A stretch of 8,051 nt of DNA. It comes from Clostridiales bacterium. GTDB lineage: Bacteria > Bacillota > Clostridia > Oscillospirales > Oscillospiraceae. The stretch spans positions 1 to 8,051 of the forward strand of contig JAJQET010000144.1 in the NCBI GenBank assembly GCA_021201515.1, in the 5' to 3' direction. Below, piece by piece: positions 1-5,996 of this stretch. Position numbers and translations under genes: made by a program. Each line of letters opens with the position of its first letter. Position 1 is the stretch's first letter. The notes under the pieces are model-generated. The model saw only the letters and a list, made by a program, of their open reading frames with translations. It searched no databases and was not told the origin of the DNA.

Positions 1-990
1 ATCACCTACCTCATCGTCCGGGAGCATCTGCGCACCAACACCCTGGAGGACGCGGTGATCAATGCCATGGAATATATGATCGGCGCCTACTCCGTGGTGG
101 TCATGAGCCAGGACGAGATGGTGGCCTTCCGGGACCCCAATGGTTTCCGCCCCCTCTGCATGGGCCGGGTGGGGGACAGCTATGTCTTTGCCAGCGAGTC
201 CGCCGCCATCGCCGCCCTGGGGGGCGAGCTGATTCGGGATGTGCGCCCCGGCGAGCTGATCTCCGTCCGGAATGGGGCGGTGACCTCTCAGTTCTGCCGG
301 GTGAAGGCGGCAAAGAGCGCCCTGTGTATGTTTGAGCTGATTTACTTCGCCCGTCAGGACTCCGTCATTGACGGCACCACCATCGGGGTCGTGCGGGAGG
401 AGGCCGGGCGCTACCTGGCCCGGAACAGCACGGTGGAGGGCGACCTGGTCATCGGCGTCCCAGACTCCGGCCTGGCCGCCGCCCTGGGCTATGCCAGGGA
501 ATCCGGCATCCCCTACGGCATCGGCCTGGTGAAGAACCGCTATATCGCCCGCACCTTCATCCAGAGCAGCACCTGGGAGCGGCGCAACGCCCTGCGCATC
601 AAGCTGAACGCCAACAGCAGCGTGGTGAAGGGGAAACGGGTCATCCTGGTGGACGACTCCATCGTTCGGGGCAAGACCAGCGCCCGCATCGTCCAGCTCC
701 TCCGGGACGCCGGGGCCACAGAGGTGCATATGAAGGTCACCGCGCCCCCGTTCCGCCACCCCTGCTACTACGGCACCGCCATCCCAAGCGGGGAGCAGTT
801 GGCCGCCTATGACCGGACAGAGGAGGAGGTCTGCCGCCTGATCGGGGCGGACTCCCTGCAGTATATGCCCCTGGAGGGGCTGCGGCACCTGTCGGAAAAG
901 TTGGACCTGAACTATTGCGATGCCTGTTTCACCGGCAACTATATCCTGCCGGTTCCACATCTTCACTTCCAGGAGGGACAAAAGTTATGA
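1..990 (+). CDS. purF: Amidophosphoribosyltransferase (PurF), 5' end cut by the window
   Basis: Glutamine PRPP amidotransferase catalyses the first committed step of purine synthesis, forming 5-phosphoribosylamine from PRPP and glutamine. The frame is open from base 1, so the gene starts outside the window; 329 residues are visible. By alignment with the Bacillus enzyme from memory, about 140 codons are missing, including the catalytic N-terminal cysteine. The visible part holds the end of the Ntn-hydrolase glutaminase domain (FRDPNGFRPL, about residues 43-52) and the phosphoribosyltransferase domain with the PRPP loop VILVDDSIVRGKTS at about residues 214-227. Visible cysteines 109, 255, 306 and 309 (the last two as CDAC) match in context and nearly in spacing the four [4Fe-4S] ligands of Bacillus subtilis PurF (236, 382, 437, 440). 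This is therefore the iron-sulfur, oxygen-labile type. Its TGA overlaps the purM ATG, which indicates one operon with translational coupling. Confidence 0.97.
   Translation: MTYLIVREHLRTNTLEDAVINAMEYMIGAYSVVVMSQDEMVAFRDPNGFRPLCMGRVGDSYVFASESAAIAALGGELIRDVRPGELISVRNGAVTSQFCRVKAAKSALCMFELIYFARQDSVIDGTTIGVVREEAGRYLARNSTVEGDLVIGVPDSGLAAALGYARESGIPYGIGLVKNRYIARTFIQSSTWERRNALRIKLNANSSVVKGKRVILVDDSIVRGKTSARIVQLLRDAGATEVHMKVTAPPFRHPCYYGTAIPSGEQLAAYDRTEEEVCRLIGADSLQYMPLEGLRHLSEKLDLNYCDACFTGNYILPVPHLHFQEGQKL
971..977 (+). promoter_or_regulatory. Ribosome binding site for purM inside purF
   Basis: AGGAGGG lies nine bases before the ATG at 987, within the last codons of purF. It fixes the purM start at 987. 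The same frame is open further upstream to 915, but that extension reads through purF sequence and does not look like PurM. Confidence 0.85.
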
Positions 991-2030
991 TTACCAACAG
1001 CAGATCTGACTCCTATGCCGCCGCCGGTGTAGACGTCACAGCCGGTTATGAGGCGGTGGATCGCATCCGCCCCCTGGTGGAGTCCACCTATATCAAAGGC
1101 GTGGTGGGCAGCATTGGGGACTTTGGCGGCCTGTTCCAGCCCGACCTGACGGGGATGAAAACCCCCATGCTGGTCTCCGGCACCGACGGCGTGGGCACCA
1201 AGCTGAAAATCGCCTTCCTGATGGACAAGCATGACACGGTGGGCGTTGACTGCGTGGCCATGTGCGTCAACGACATTATCTGCGGCGGGGCCATGCCCAT
1301 GTTCTTCCTGGACTATATCGCCTGCGGCAAAAACATTCCCTCCCGCATCGAGGCCATTGTGAAAGGCATCACCGACGGCTGCCGCATGGCGGGCTGCGCC
1401 CTCATCGGCGGCGAAACCGCCGAAATGCCCGGCTTCTATCCGGAGAATGAATACGACCTGGCGGGCTTCTCCGTGGGCATCGTGGACCGGGAGAAGGTTA
1501 TCACCCACGACCATATGGCCCCCGGCGACATCCTTCTGGGCCTGACCTCCAACGGCGTCCACTCCAACGGCTTCTCCCTGGTGCGGAAGGTACTGGATGT
1601 GGAGCATCACTACGCTGACTACTCCGACGCCCTGGGCTGCACCATCGGCGAGGAACTGCTGAAGCCCACCCGTATTTACGTCAACGCCATCCGTCAGCTC
1701 ATGTCCGCCGGTGTGGACATTCACGGCGTCAGCCATATCACCGGCGGCGGCTTCTACGAGAACGTCCCCCGAATGATGAAGGAGGGCCTGACCGCCGTCA
1801 TCGACACCAACGCCTTCCCCTGCCCGCCCATCTTTGACATCATCCAGAAGGCGGGCGACATCCCCACCAGGGATATGTACAACACCTTCAATATGGGCAT
1901 TGGCATGGTCATCGCCGTCCCCAGGGCCCAGGCCAGCCTGGCCCTGGACACTGTGGTGCGGGCAGGTCAGCACGCCTTTATCATCGGTCACATCGGCCAG
2001 GGCGACAACGCCGTCGAGGTGAACTACTGA
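987..2030 (+). CDS. purM: Phosphoribosylformylglycinamidine cyclo-ligase (AIR synthetase, PurM)
   Basis: PurM closes the imidazole ring, converting FGAM and ATP to AIR (step 5 of IMP synthesis). It is a cytosolic homodimer in its family. The protein has 347 residues, the usual length. Visible signatures are SGTDGVGTKLKIA at residues 64-76 (ATP/phosphate-binding loop), the NDI...GA segment near 95-102, GGETAEMPG at 141-149, the NGVHSNGFSLVRK segment in the middle, and HITGGGFYENVPR in the C-terminal AIRS_C domain. The start at 987 is chosen because of the AGGAGGG site at 971-977 and because family similarity begins there. The ATG overlaps the purF stop as ATGA, and the stop TGA shares its last base with the purN ATG. 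Expression is therefore probably coupled to both neighbours. Nothing is unusual in the protein. Confidence 0.98.
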   Translation: MITNSRSDSYAAAGVDVTAGYEAVDRIRPLVESTYIKGVVGSIGDFGGLFQPDLTGMKTPMLVSGTDGVGTKLKIAFLMDKHDTVGVDCVAMCVNDIICGGAMPMFFLDYIACGKNIPSRIEAIVKGITDGCRMAGCALIGGETAEMPGFYPENEYDLAGFSVGIVDREKVITHDHMAPGDILLGLTSNGVHSNGFSLVRKVLDVEHHYADYSDALGCTIGEELLKPTRIYVNAIRQLMSAGVDIHGVSHITGGGFYENVPRMMKEGLTAVIDTNAFPCPPIFDIIQKAGDIPTRDMYNTFNMGIGMVIAVPRAQASLALDTVVRAGQHAFIIGHIGQGDNAVEVNY

Positions 2031-2656
2031 TGGTGAAGATTGCCGTGCTGGTGTCCGGCGGCGGCACCAATTTGCAGGCCCTCATCGACGCCCAGGCCGC
2101 CGGGATGTTCCCCAACGGGGAGCTGACCGCCGTGGTGTCCTCCTCTCCCAACGCCTACGCCCTGGAGCGGGCGAAGAAGGCCGGCATCCCAACCTATGTG
2201 GTGAACCGGAAGGAGTATGCCTCCAACCGGGAGATGACCGCCGCCTTGGCCCTCCGGCTGAAGGATTTGGGCATCGGCCTCATCGTTCTGGCCGGGTTTA
2301 TGTACGTTCTGACCCCGGAGCTGGTGGACGCCTATCCCAACGCCATCATCAACATCCACCCCGCCCTGATCCCCTCCTTCTGCGGGGAGGGGTGCTATGG
2401 CCTCCACGTCCACGAAAAGGCCCTGGCATACGGCGTGAAGGTGTCCGGGGCCACGGTGCATTTCGTTTCCGCCGTCTGCGACGGCGGCCCCATCATCCTG
2501 CAAAAGGCGGTGGACGTGCTGCCGGAGGACACGCCGGAGACCCTCCAGCGGCGCATCATGGAGGAATGTGAGTGGAAGCTGCTGCCGAAGGCGGTGCAGC
2601 TCTTTTGCGACGGGAAGCTCTCGGTGGAGGGCCGCATCGTCCGCATTGCGGAATAA
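2030..2656 (+). CDS. purN: Phosphoribosylglycinamide formyltransferase (GAR transformylase, PurN)
   Basis: PurN transfers a formyl group from 10-formyltetrahydrofolate to GAR, giving FGAR (step 3). The protein has 208 residues, normal for the family. The N-terminal phosphate-binding SGGGTNLQ is at residues 9-16. The catalytic triad known from Escherichia coli PurN (Asn106, His108, Asp144) is present as Asn108 and His110 in NIHP and Asp151 in CDGGP. The loop after NIHPALIPSF contains a few extra residues (CGEGCYG) compared with the E. coli enzyme; I believe this is common in clostridial PurN proteins. The start ATG is at 2030, overlapping the purM stop by one base (TGATG), with GAGGTG at 2015-2020 as a plausible ribosome binding site. 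Next comes the PurO-type cyclohydrolase after 18 bases, so this is the same transcript. Confidence 0.97.
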   Translation: MVKIAVLVSGGGTNLQALIDAQAAGMFPNGELTAVVSSSPNAYALERAKKAGIPTYVVNRKEYASNREMTAALALRLKDLGIGLIVLAGFMYVLTPELVDAYPNAIINIHPALIPSFCGEGCYGLHVHEKALAYGVKVSGATVHFVSAVCDGGPIILQKAVDVLPEDTPETLQRRIMEECEWKLLPKAVQLFCDGKLSVEGRIVRIAE

Positions 2657-2662
2657 AGAAAG

Positions 2663-2667
2663 GGAGG
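2663..2667 (+). promoter_or_regulatory. Ribosome binding site for the IMP cyclohydrolase gene
   Basis: GGAGG is placed seven bases before the ATG at 2675, in the short gap after purN. It supports that start and shows that this gene, unlike purM and purN, has its own strong initiation site in intergenic sequence. Confidence 0.8.
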
Positions 2668-2674
2668 AACACCT

Positions 2675-3382
2675 ATGAAGGTTTTGAATCTGGCAGAGCT
2701 TCTGCAAACAAATTCCTATCCCGGCCGGGGCATTGTCCTGGGCCGCAGCGCTGACAACACGAAGGCGGTCATCGGCTACTTCATCATGGGCCGCAGCGTC
2801 AACAGCCGCAACCGGGTCTTTACCGTCACCGGGGACGGCATCCGCACCGAGGCCTATGACCCCTCCAAAATGACCGACCCCAGCCTGATCATCTATCACC
2901 CCGTCCGCAGCTACGAGGGAAAGACCATCGTCACCAACGGCGACCAGACGGACACCATCTGGCACGCCTTCCAGGAGGGCCAGTGCTACCGCCACGCCCT
3001 GCTCCAGCGCACCTTTGAGCCGGACGCGCCCAACTACACCCCCCGGATCTCCGGCGTGGTGAAGCCCGACGGCAGCTATAACCTGTCCATTTTGAAGAGC
3101 TTTGAGGGCGACCCGTCCCAGACCTGCCGGTACTTTTTCGAGTACGACGCCCCCGTGGCCGGGTATGGCCACTTCATCCACACCTACATGGGGGACGGCG
3201 CCCCCCTGCCCTCCTTTGAGGGGGAGCCGGAGCTGGTGGGCATCGACGCCCCCTCTGCGGAGGAATTCGCTGAGCTGGTGTGGAACAGCCTGAACAGAGA
3301 CAACAAGGTCAGCCTGTTCGTCCGCTATCTCGACCTGGCCACCGGCGAGACCCAGGATGTCATCAGAAACGTAAACGTTTGA
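2675..3382 (+). CDS. purO: IMP cyclohydrolase, PurO family
   Basis: This enzyme would catalyse the last step to IMP, ring closure of FAICAR with loss of water. The 235-residue protein has none of the MGS-type fold motifs of the PurH N-terminal domain. It resembles the archaeal PurO family (Pfam IMP_cyclohyd). Matching segments, compared from memory with Methanothermobacter PurO, are YPGRGIVLGRS at residues 15-25, SVNSRNR at 41-47 (archaeal SFPNR), VTNGDQTDTI at 86-95 (archaeal VSNGSHTDTI) and NYTPRISGVV at 120-129 (archaeal LNTPRIAAAI). It is slightly longer than the roughly 200-residue archaeal protein, partly through an N-terminal extension. It lies immediately before a transformylase that lacks the cyclohydrolase domain, so the two together replace PurH. 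Family assignment is strong; catalytic activity is inferred from family and context. Confidence 0.92.
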   Translation: MKVLNLAELLQTNSYPGRGIVLGRSADNTKAVIGYFIMGRSVNSRNRVFTVTGDGIRTEAYDPSKMTDPSLIIYHPVRSYEGKTIVTNGDQTDTIWHAFQEGQCYRHALLQRTFEPDAPNYTPRISGVVKPDGSYNLSILKSFEGDPSQTCRYFFEYDAPVAGYGHFIHTYMGDGAPLPSFEGEPELVGIDAPSAEEFAELVWNSLNRDNKVSLFVRYLDLATGETQDVIRNVNV

Positions 3383-3386
3383 AAGG
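3381..3386 (+). promoter_or_regulatory. Weak ribosome binding site before the AICAR transformylase
   Basis: GAAAGG overlaps the purO stop codon. It is 12 bases from the ATG at 3399 but only six from an in-frame GTG at 3393. GTGAGG at 3393-3398 directly abuts the ATG and is too close to serve it. The spacing therefore leaves the exact start open by two codons. Confidence 0.45.
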
Positions 3387-3398
3387 TTGTGTGTGAGG

Positions 3399-4577
3399 AT
3401 GAAGGAACTGGAACTGAAATACGGCTTGAACCCCAACCAAAAGCCCTCTAAAATCTACATGGCGGACGGCGGCGACCTGCCCATCACCGTGCTGAACGGC
3501 CGTCCGGGCTATATCAATTTTATGGACGCCTTCAACTCCTGGCAGCTGGTCAGCGAGCTGAAAGCCTCCACCGGCCTGCCCGCCGCCGCCTCCTTTAAGC
3601 ACGTTTCCCCCGCCGGGGCCGCCGTGGCCAGACCCCTGACGGACATTGACCGGAAGATATACTTCGTGGCGGAGGACGCCGAAGTGTCCCCCACCGCCTC
3701 CGCCTATATCCGGGCCAGAGGCGCTGACCGGCTCTGCTCCTATGGCGACTGGGCCGCCCTGTCCGATGTCTGCGACGCCGCCACCGCCGCCTATTTGAAG
3801 GGGGAGGTCTCCGACGGCATCATCGCCCCCGGCTACACCGACGAGGCCCTTGCCATCCTGAAAACCAAGAAGAAGGGCAACTATAACGTCATTCAGATCG
3901 ACCCCAACTACGTCCCCAAGGCCCAGGAGCGGCGGGAGATTTTTGGCGTGGTCTTTGAGCAGGGCCACAGCTTCCTGACCATTGACGAGGCTATGCTCTC
4001 CAACATCGTCACCGAAAACAAGACCCTCCCTGACAGCGCCAAGACCGACCTGATCCTCTCCCTCATCACCCTGAAATATACCCAGTCCAACTCCGTCTGC
4101 TACGTCAAGGACGGCCAGACCATCGGCGTTGGGGCGGGCCAGCAGAGCCGCATTCACTGCACCCGTCTGGCCGGTGACAAGGCCAACAACTGGTGGATGC
4201 GCCAGCACCCGAAAGTCCTGGGCCTCCAGTTCGTGGACGGCATCCGCCGCCCCAACCGGGACAACACCATCGACGTCTACACCTCCAATGAGTATGAGGA
4301 CATTCTGGCCGACGGCGTGTGGCAGGAGAGCTTCAAGGTCAAGCCGGAGCCCTTCACCGAGGCGGAGAAGAAGGAGTGGGTCTCCAAGCTGTCCGGCGTG
4401 GCCTGCGGCAGCGACGCTTTCTTCCCCTTTGGCGACAATGTGGAGCGGGCCTTCAAGTCCGGCGTCCAGTACATTGCCGAGCCGGGTGGCTCCATCCGGG
4501 ACGATAACGTCATCGCCGCCTGCAACAGCCACGGGATTACCATGTGCTTCACCGGAATGCGGCTGTTCCATCACTAA
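3399..4577 (+). CDS. Stand-alone AICAR transformylase (PurH C-terminal domain only)
   Basis: This enzyme transfers a formyl group from 10-formyltetrahydrofolate to AICAR, giving FAICAR (step 9). The 392-residue protein corresponds to the AICARFT part of PurH; the N-terminal MGS-like IMP cyclohydrolase domain of about 200 residues is absent. Bifunctional PurH is about 510-590 residues. Landmarks are KYGLNPNQKP at residues 7-16, the substrate segment PGYINFMDAFNSWQLV at 36-51, the catalytic Lys67-His68 pair in SFKHVSPAGAA, the block GVGAGQQSRIHCTRLAGDKA at about 243-262, FFPFGDNVERA near 341-351 and the terminal RLFHH. Bifunctional enzymes usually have Arg where this one has Gly in FFPFGDN. I chose the ATG at 3399; an in-frame GTG (3393) and TTG (3387) are possible. 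The gene follows purO by 16 bases and is the obvious partner of that cyclohydrolase. Such split proteins have been called PurV or PurH2. Confidence 0.95.
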   Translation: MKELELKYGLNPNQKPSKIYMADGGDLPITVLNGRPGYINFMDAFNSWQLVSELKASTGLPAAASFKHVSPAGAAVARPLTDIDRKIYFVAEDAEVSPTASAYIRARGADRLCSYGDWAALSDVCDAATAAYLKGEVSDGIIAPGYTDEALAILKTKKKGNYNVIQIDPNYVPKAQERREIFGVVFEQGHSFLTIDEAMLSNIVTENKTLPDSAKTDLILSLITLKYTQSNSVCYVKDGQTIGVGAGQQSRIHCTRLAGDKANNWWMRQHPKVLGLQFVDGIRRPNRDNTIDVYTSNEYEDILADGVWQESFKVKPEPFTEAEKKEWVSKLSGVACGSDAFFPFGDNVERAFKSGVQYIAEPGGSIRDDNVIAACNSHGITMCFTGMRLFHH

Positions 4578-4585
4578 TGACAAAC

Positions 4586-4630
4586 CGTGCCTGCCGCAGA
4601 ATTTCACGGCAGGCGCGTTGCCTTTCTTTT
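4586..4630 (+). terminator. Probable intrinsic terminator, possibly partial, after the AICAR transformylase
   Basis: Bases 4586-4596 pair with 4607-4617, giving an 11 bp GC-rich stem (one G-T wobble; core GCCTGCCG/CGGCAGGC) with a ten-base loop. It is followed by TTGCCTTTCTTTT at 4618-4630. The T tract is interrupted by C and G, so termination may be incomplete. The hairpin lies nine bases after the stop of the upstream gene, and 17 bases separate the end of the tract from the next start codon. No convincing promoter is visible between it and purD, so read-through is likely needed to express the downstream genes. Confidence 0.65.
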
Positions 4631-4634
4631 GAAC

Positions 4635-4640
4635 GGAGGG
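4635..4640 (+). promoter_or_regulatory. Ribosome binding site for the aldo/keto reductase
   Basis: GGAGGG lies six bases before the ATG at 4647 and decides that start. An upstream in-frame ATG at 4587 falls inside the hairpin stem and has no such site. Confidence 0.8.
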
Positions 4641-4646
4641 AACGCT

Positions 4647-5675
4647 ATGGACATGGTCACCCTGGGCAGCACCGGCATCACCGTGAACAGGAACGGTTTC
4701 GGCGCCCTGCCCATTCAGCGCATCTCCCAGGAGGACGCCGTCCGGCTGATTCGGAAGGCGTACCATGCCGGAATCCGCTTCTTTGACACCGCCCGGTTCT
4801 ACACCGACAGCGAGTGCAAGCTGGGTCAGGCTCTGGAGGGCATCCGGGACCAGGTCTATCTGGCCACGAAAACCGCCGCCACCACGGCGGAGGACTTCTG
4901 GAAGGATTTGAACACCTCCCTCGGCAACCTGCGCACCGATTATATCGACCTCTACCAGTTCCACAACCCCTCCTGGTGCCCCAAGCCGGGGGACGGCACC
5001 GGGGTCTACGAGGCCATGCTGGAGGCCAAAGCAAAAGGGCTGGTGCGCCATATCGGCATCACCAACCACCGCCTGGCGGTGGCGAAAGAGGCCATCGCCT
5101 CCGGGCTGTACGAGACGCTGCAATTCCCCTTCTCCTACATCTCCGGGGAGCAGGAACTGGAGCTGGTGGCGCTGTGCCGGGAGAAAAACATGGGCTTCAT
5201 CGCCATGAAGGCCATGTCCGGCGGTCTCATCACCAACTCCGCCGCGGCCTACGCCTTCGAGGCCCAGTTCGACAACGTGCTGCCCATCTGGGGCGTGCAG
5301 CGGGAGAGGGAGCTGGACGAGTTCCTCTCCTACATTGACCATCCCCCTGTCCTGACGCCGGACTTGCAGGCGGTGATCGACCGGGACCGGGCACAGCTCC
5401 GGGGCGAGTTCTGCCGGGGCTGCGGCTACTGTATGCCCTGCCCGGTGGGCATCGAGATCAACAGCTGCGCCCGGATGTCCCTGATGCTGCGGCGTGCCCC
5501 CGCCCAGTCTTGGCTGACCCCGGAGTGGCAGGAGAAGATGAAGCGCATTGAGCAGTGCCTCCACTGCGGCCGTTGCAAGGGCAAATGCCCCTATGGGTTG
5601 GACACCCCCACCCTGCTGGAGAAAAACTACGAGGATTATAAACAGGTGCTGGCCGGAACGGTCAGCGTGCAGTAA
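4647..5675 (+). CDS. Aldo/keto reductase with C-terminal iron-sulfur domain
   Basis: A predicted cytosolic NAD(P)H-dependent oxidoreductase of 342 residues, of the type grouped as COG1453. Residues 1 to about 245 form an AKR TIM barrel. The classical catalytic tetrad is complete as Asp47, Tyr52 (DTARFY), Lys75 (ATKT) and His106 (LYQFHN). KGLVRHIGITNH lies further on. The C-terminal region carries Cys256-x2-Cys259-x2-Cys262-x2-Cys265-Pro (CGYCMPCP) and Cys304-x2-Cys307-x2-Cys310-x3-Cys314-Pro (CLHCGRCKGKCP), so it can probably bind one or two [4Fe-4S] clusters. Substrate and electron partner are unknown; no member I know of has a defined purine role. It sits inside the purine cluster, behind a hairpin and 32 bases before a small membrane-protein gene, so it is probably cotranscribed with purD. 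The fold assignment is firm; the physiological role is not assigned. Confidence 0.92.
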   Translation: MDMVTLGSTGITVNRNGFGALPIQRISQEDAVRLIRKAYHAGIRFFDTARFYTDSECKLGQALEGIRDQVYLATKTAATTAEDFWKDLNTSLGNLRTDYIDLYQFHNPSWCPKPGDGTGVYEAMLEAKAKGLVRHIGITNHRLAVAKEAIASGLYETLQFPFSYISGEQELELVALCREKNMGFIAMKAMSGGLITNSAAAYAFEAQFDNVLPIWGVQRERELDEFLSYIDHPPVLTPDLQAVIDRDRAQLRGEFCRGCGYCMPCPVGIEINSCARMSLMLRRAPAQSWLTPEWQEKMKRIEQCLHCGRCKGKCPYGLDTPTLLEKNYEDYKQVLAGTVSVQ

Positions 5676-5692
5676 CGCTGCGGCCTGGAATT

Positions 5693-5698
5693 GGAGGA
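5693..5698 (+). promoter_or_regulatory. Ribosome binding site for the small membrane protein
   Basis: GGAGGA ends nine bases before the ATG at 5708. Its presence is one of the main reasons to treat the 81-codon frame as a real gene. Confidence 0.75.
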
Positions 5699-5707
5699 GA
5701 GTTTCTG

Positions 5708-5953
5708 ATGAATCAGTCGTTCACCACAGAGGAGAAGCGGCGTTTCCGCCTGAAAAAGCACCTGAAGGATCACCTGTTCGAGTATGTACTCGATATACTC
5801 GGCCCAATGGCGTTTGCCGCCGTCCTGCTGTACCTGTGCGAGGCGGAGCGCTTTGCCTATGGCATTCTGCTCGGTCTGGCCTGGGGCGTGGGGCGGGTCG
5901 CCTATCGCCTGTATCACTATAAGAAGGAATATATCGACATCAATGTAACGTGA
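5708..5953 (+). CDS. Small membrane protein of unknown function
   Basis: I do not recognise this 81-residue protein. The first 28 residues are strongly charged and basic at the start (EEKRRFRLKKHLKDH). Two hydrophobic stretches follow, at about residues 30-43 and 49-66, separated by the short polar turn CEAERF. The end is basic then acidic (RLYHYKKEYIDINV). This suggests a two-helix hairpin in the membrane, with both termini probably cytoplasmic because of the flanking positive charges. There is no signal peptidase site, cysteine motif or known domain that I can see. It is supported as a gene by a good ribosome binding site, by the conserved-looking spacing to its neighbours (32 bases before, 43 after) and by a composition that fits a membrane protein. 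The first part of the reading frame is less GC-biased than the enzymes around it. Any link to purine metabolism is only positional. Confidence 0.75.
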   Translation: MNQSFTTEEKRRFRLKKHLKDHLFEYVLDILGPMAFAAVLLYLCEAERFAYGILLGLAWGVGRVAYRLYHYKKEYIDINVT

Positions 5954-5981
5954 CCGGAAGGCTATTTTAACATTTTCAGAA

Positions 5982-5987
5982 AAGGAG
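5982..5987 (+). promoter_or_regulatory. Ribosome binding site for purD
   Basis: AAGGAG is placed nine bases before the ATG at 5997. The 43-base gap before purD is AT-rich (CTATTTTAACATTTTCAG) relative to the surroundings, but I see no clear -35/-10 pair in it. Confidence 0.8.
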
Positions 5988-5996
5988 CTGTGAACT

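Noticed and set aside
963..1991. 342-codon minus-strand frame opposite purM
   Set aside because: Same GC-driven shadow effect; the plus strand is an intact PurM with all family motifs.
3373..3380. AAACGTTT palindrome at the end of purO, considered as an operator
   Set aside because: It is only eight bases, overlaps the stop codon and has no second half-site or promoter nearby; likely chance.
3399..4577. Possibility that the transformylase is a truncated or broken purH
   Set aside because: No remnant of the MGS-like domain is found upstream; the preceding gene is an unrelated intact cyclohydrolase and the transformylase is complete at both ends, so this is a natural stand-alone form.
2024..5564. 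Two very long minus-strand open frames (470 and 733 codons) opposite purN through the reductase gene
   Set aside because: They lie antisense to clearly identified enzymes, have low-complexity Gly/Val/His/Leu-rich translations with no recognisable motifs, and arise because GC-rich codons on the plus strand give few stops in the mirrored frame.
5954..5996. AT-rich gap before purD considered as a promoter or riboswitch
   Set aside because: It is 43 bases, too short for a purine riboswitch, and I could not find a properly spaced -35/-10 pair.
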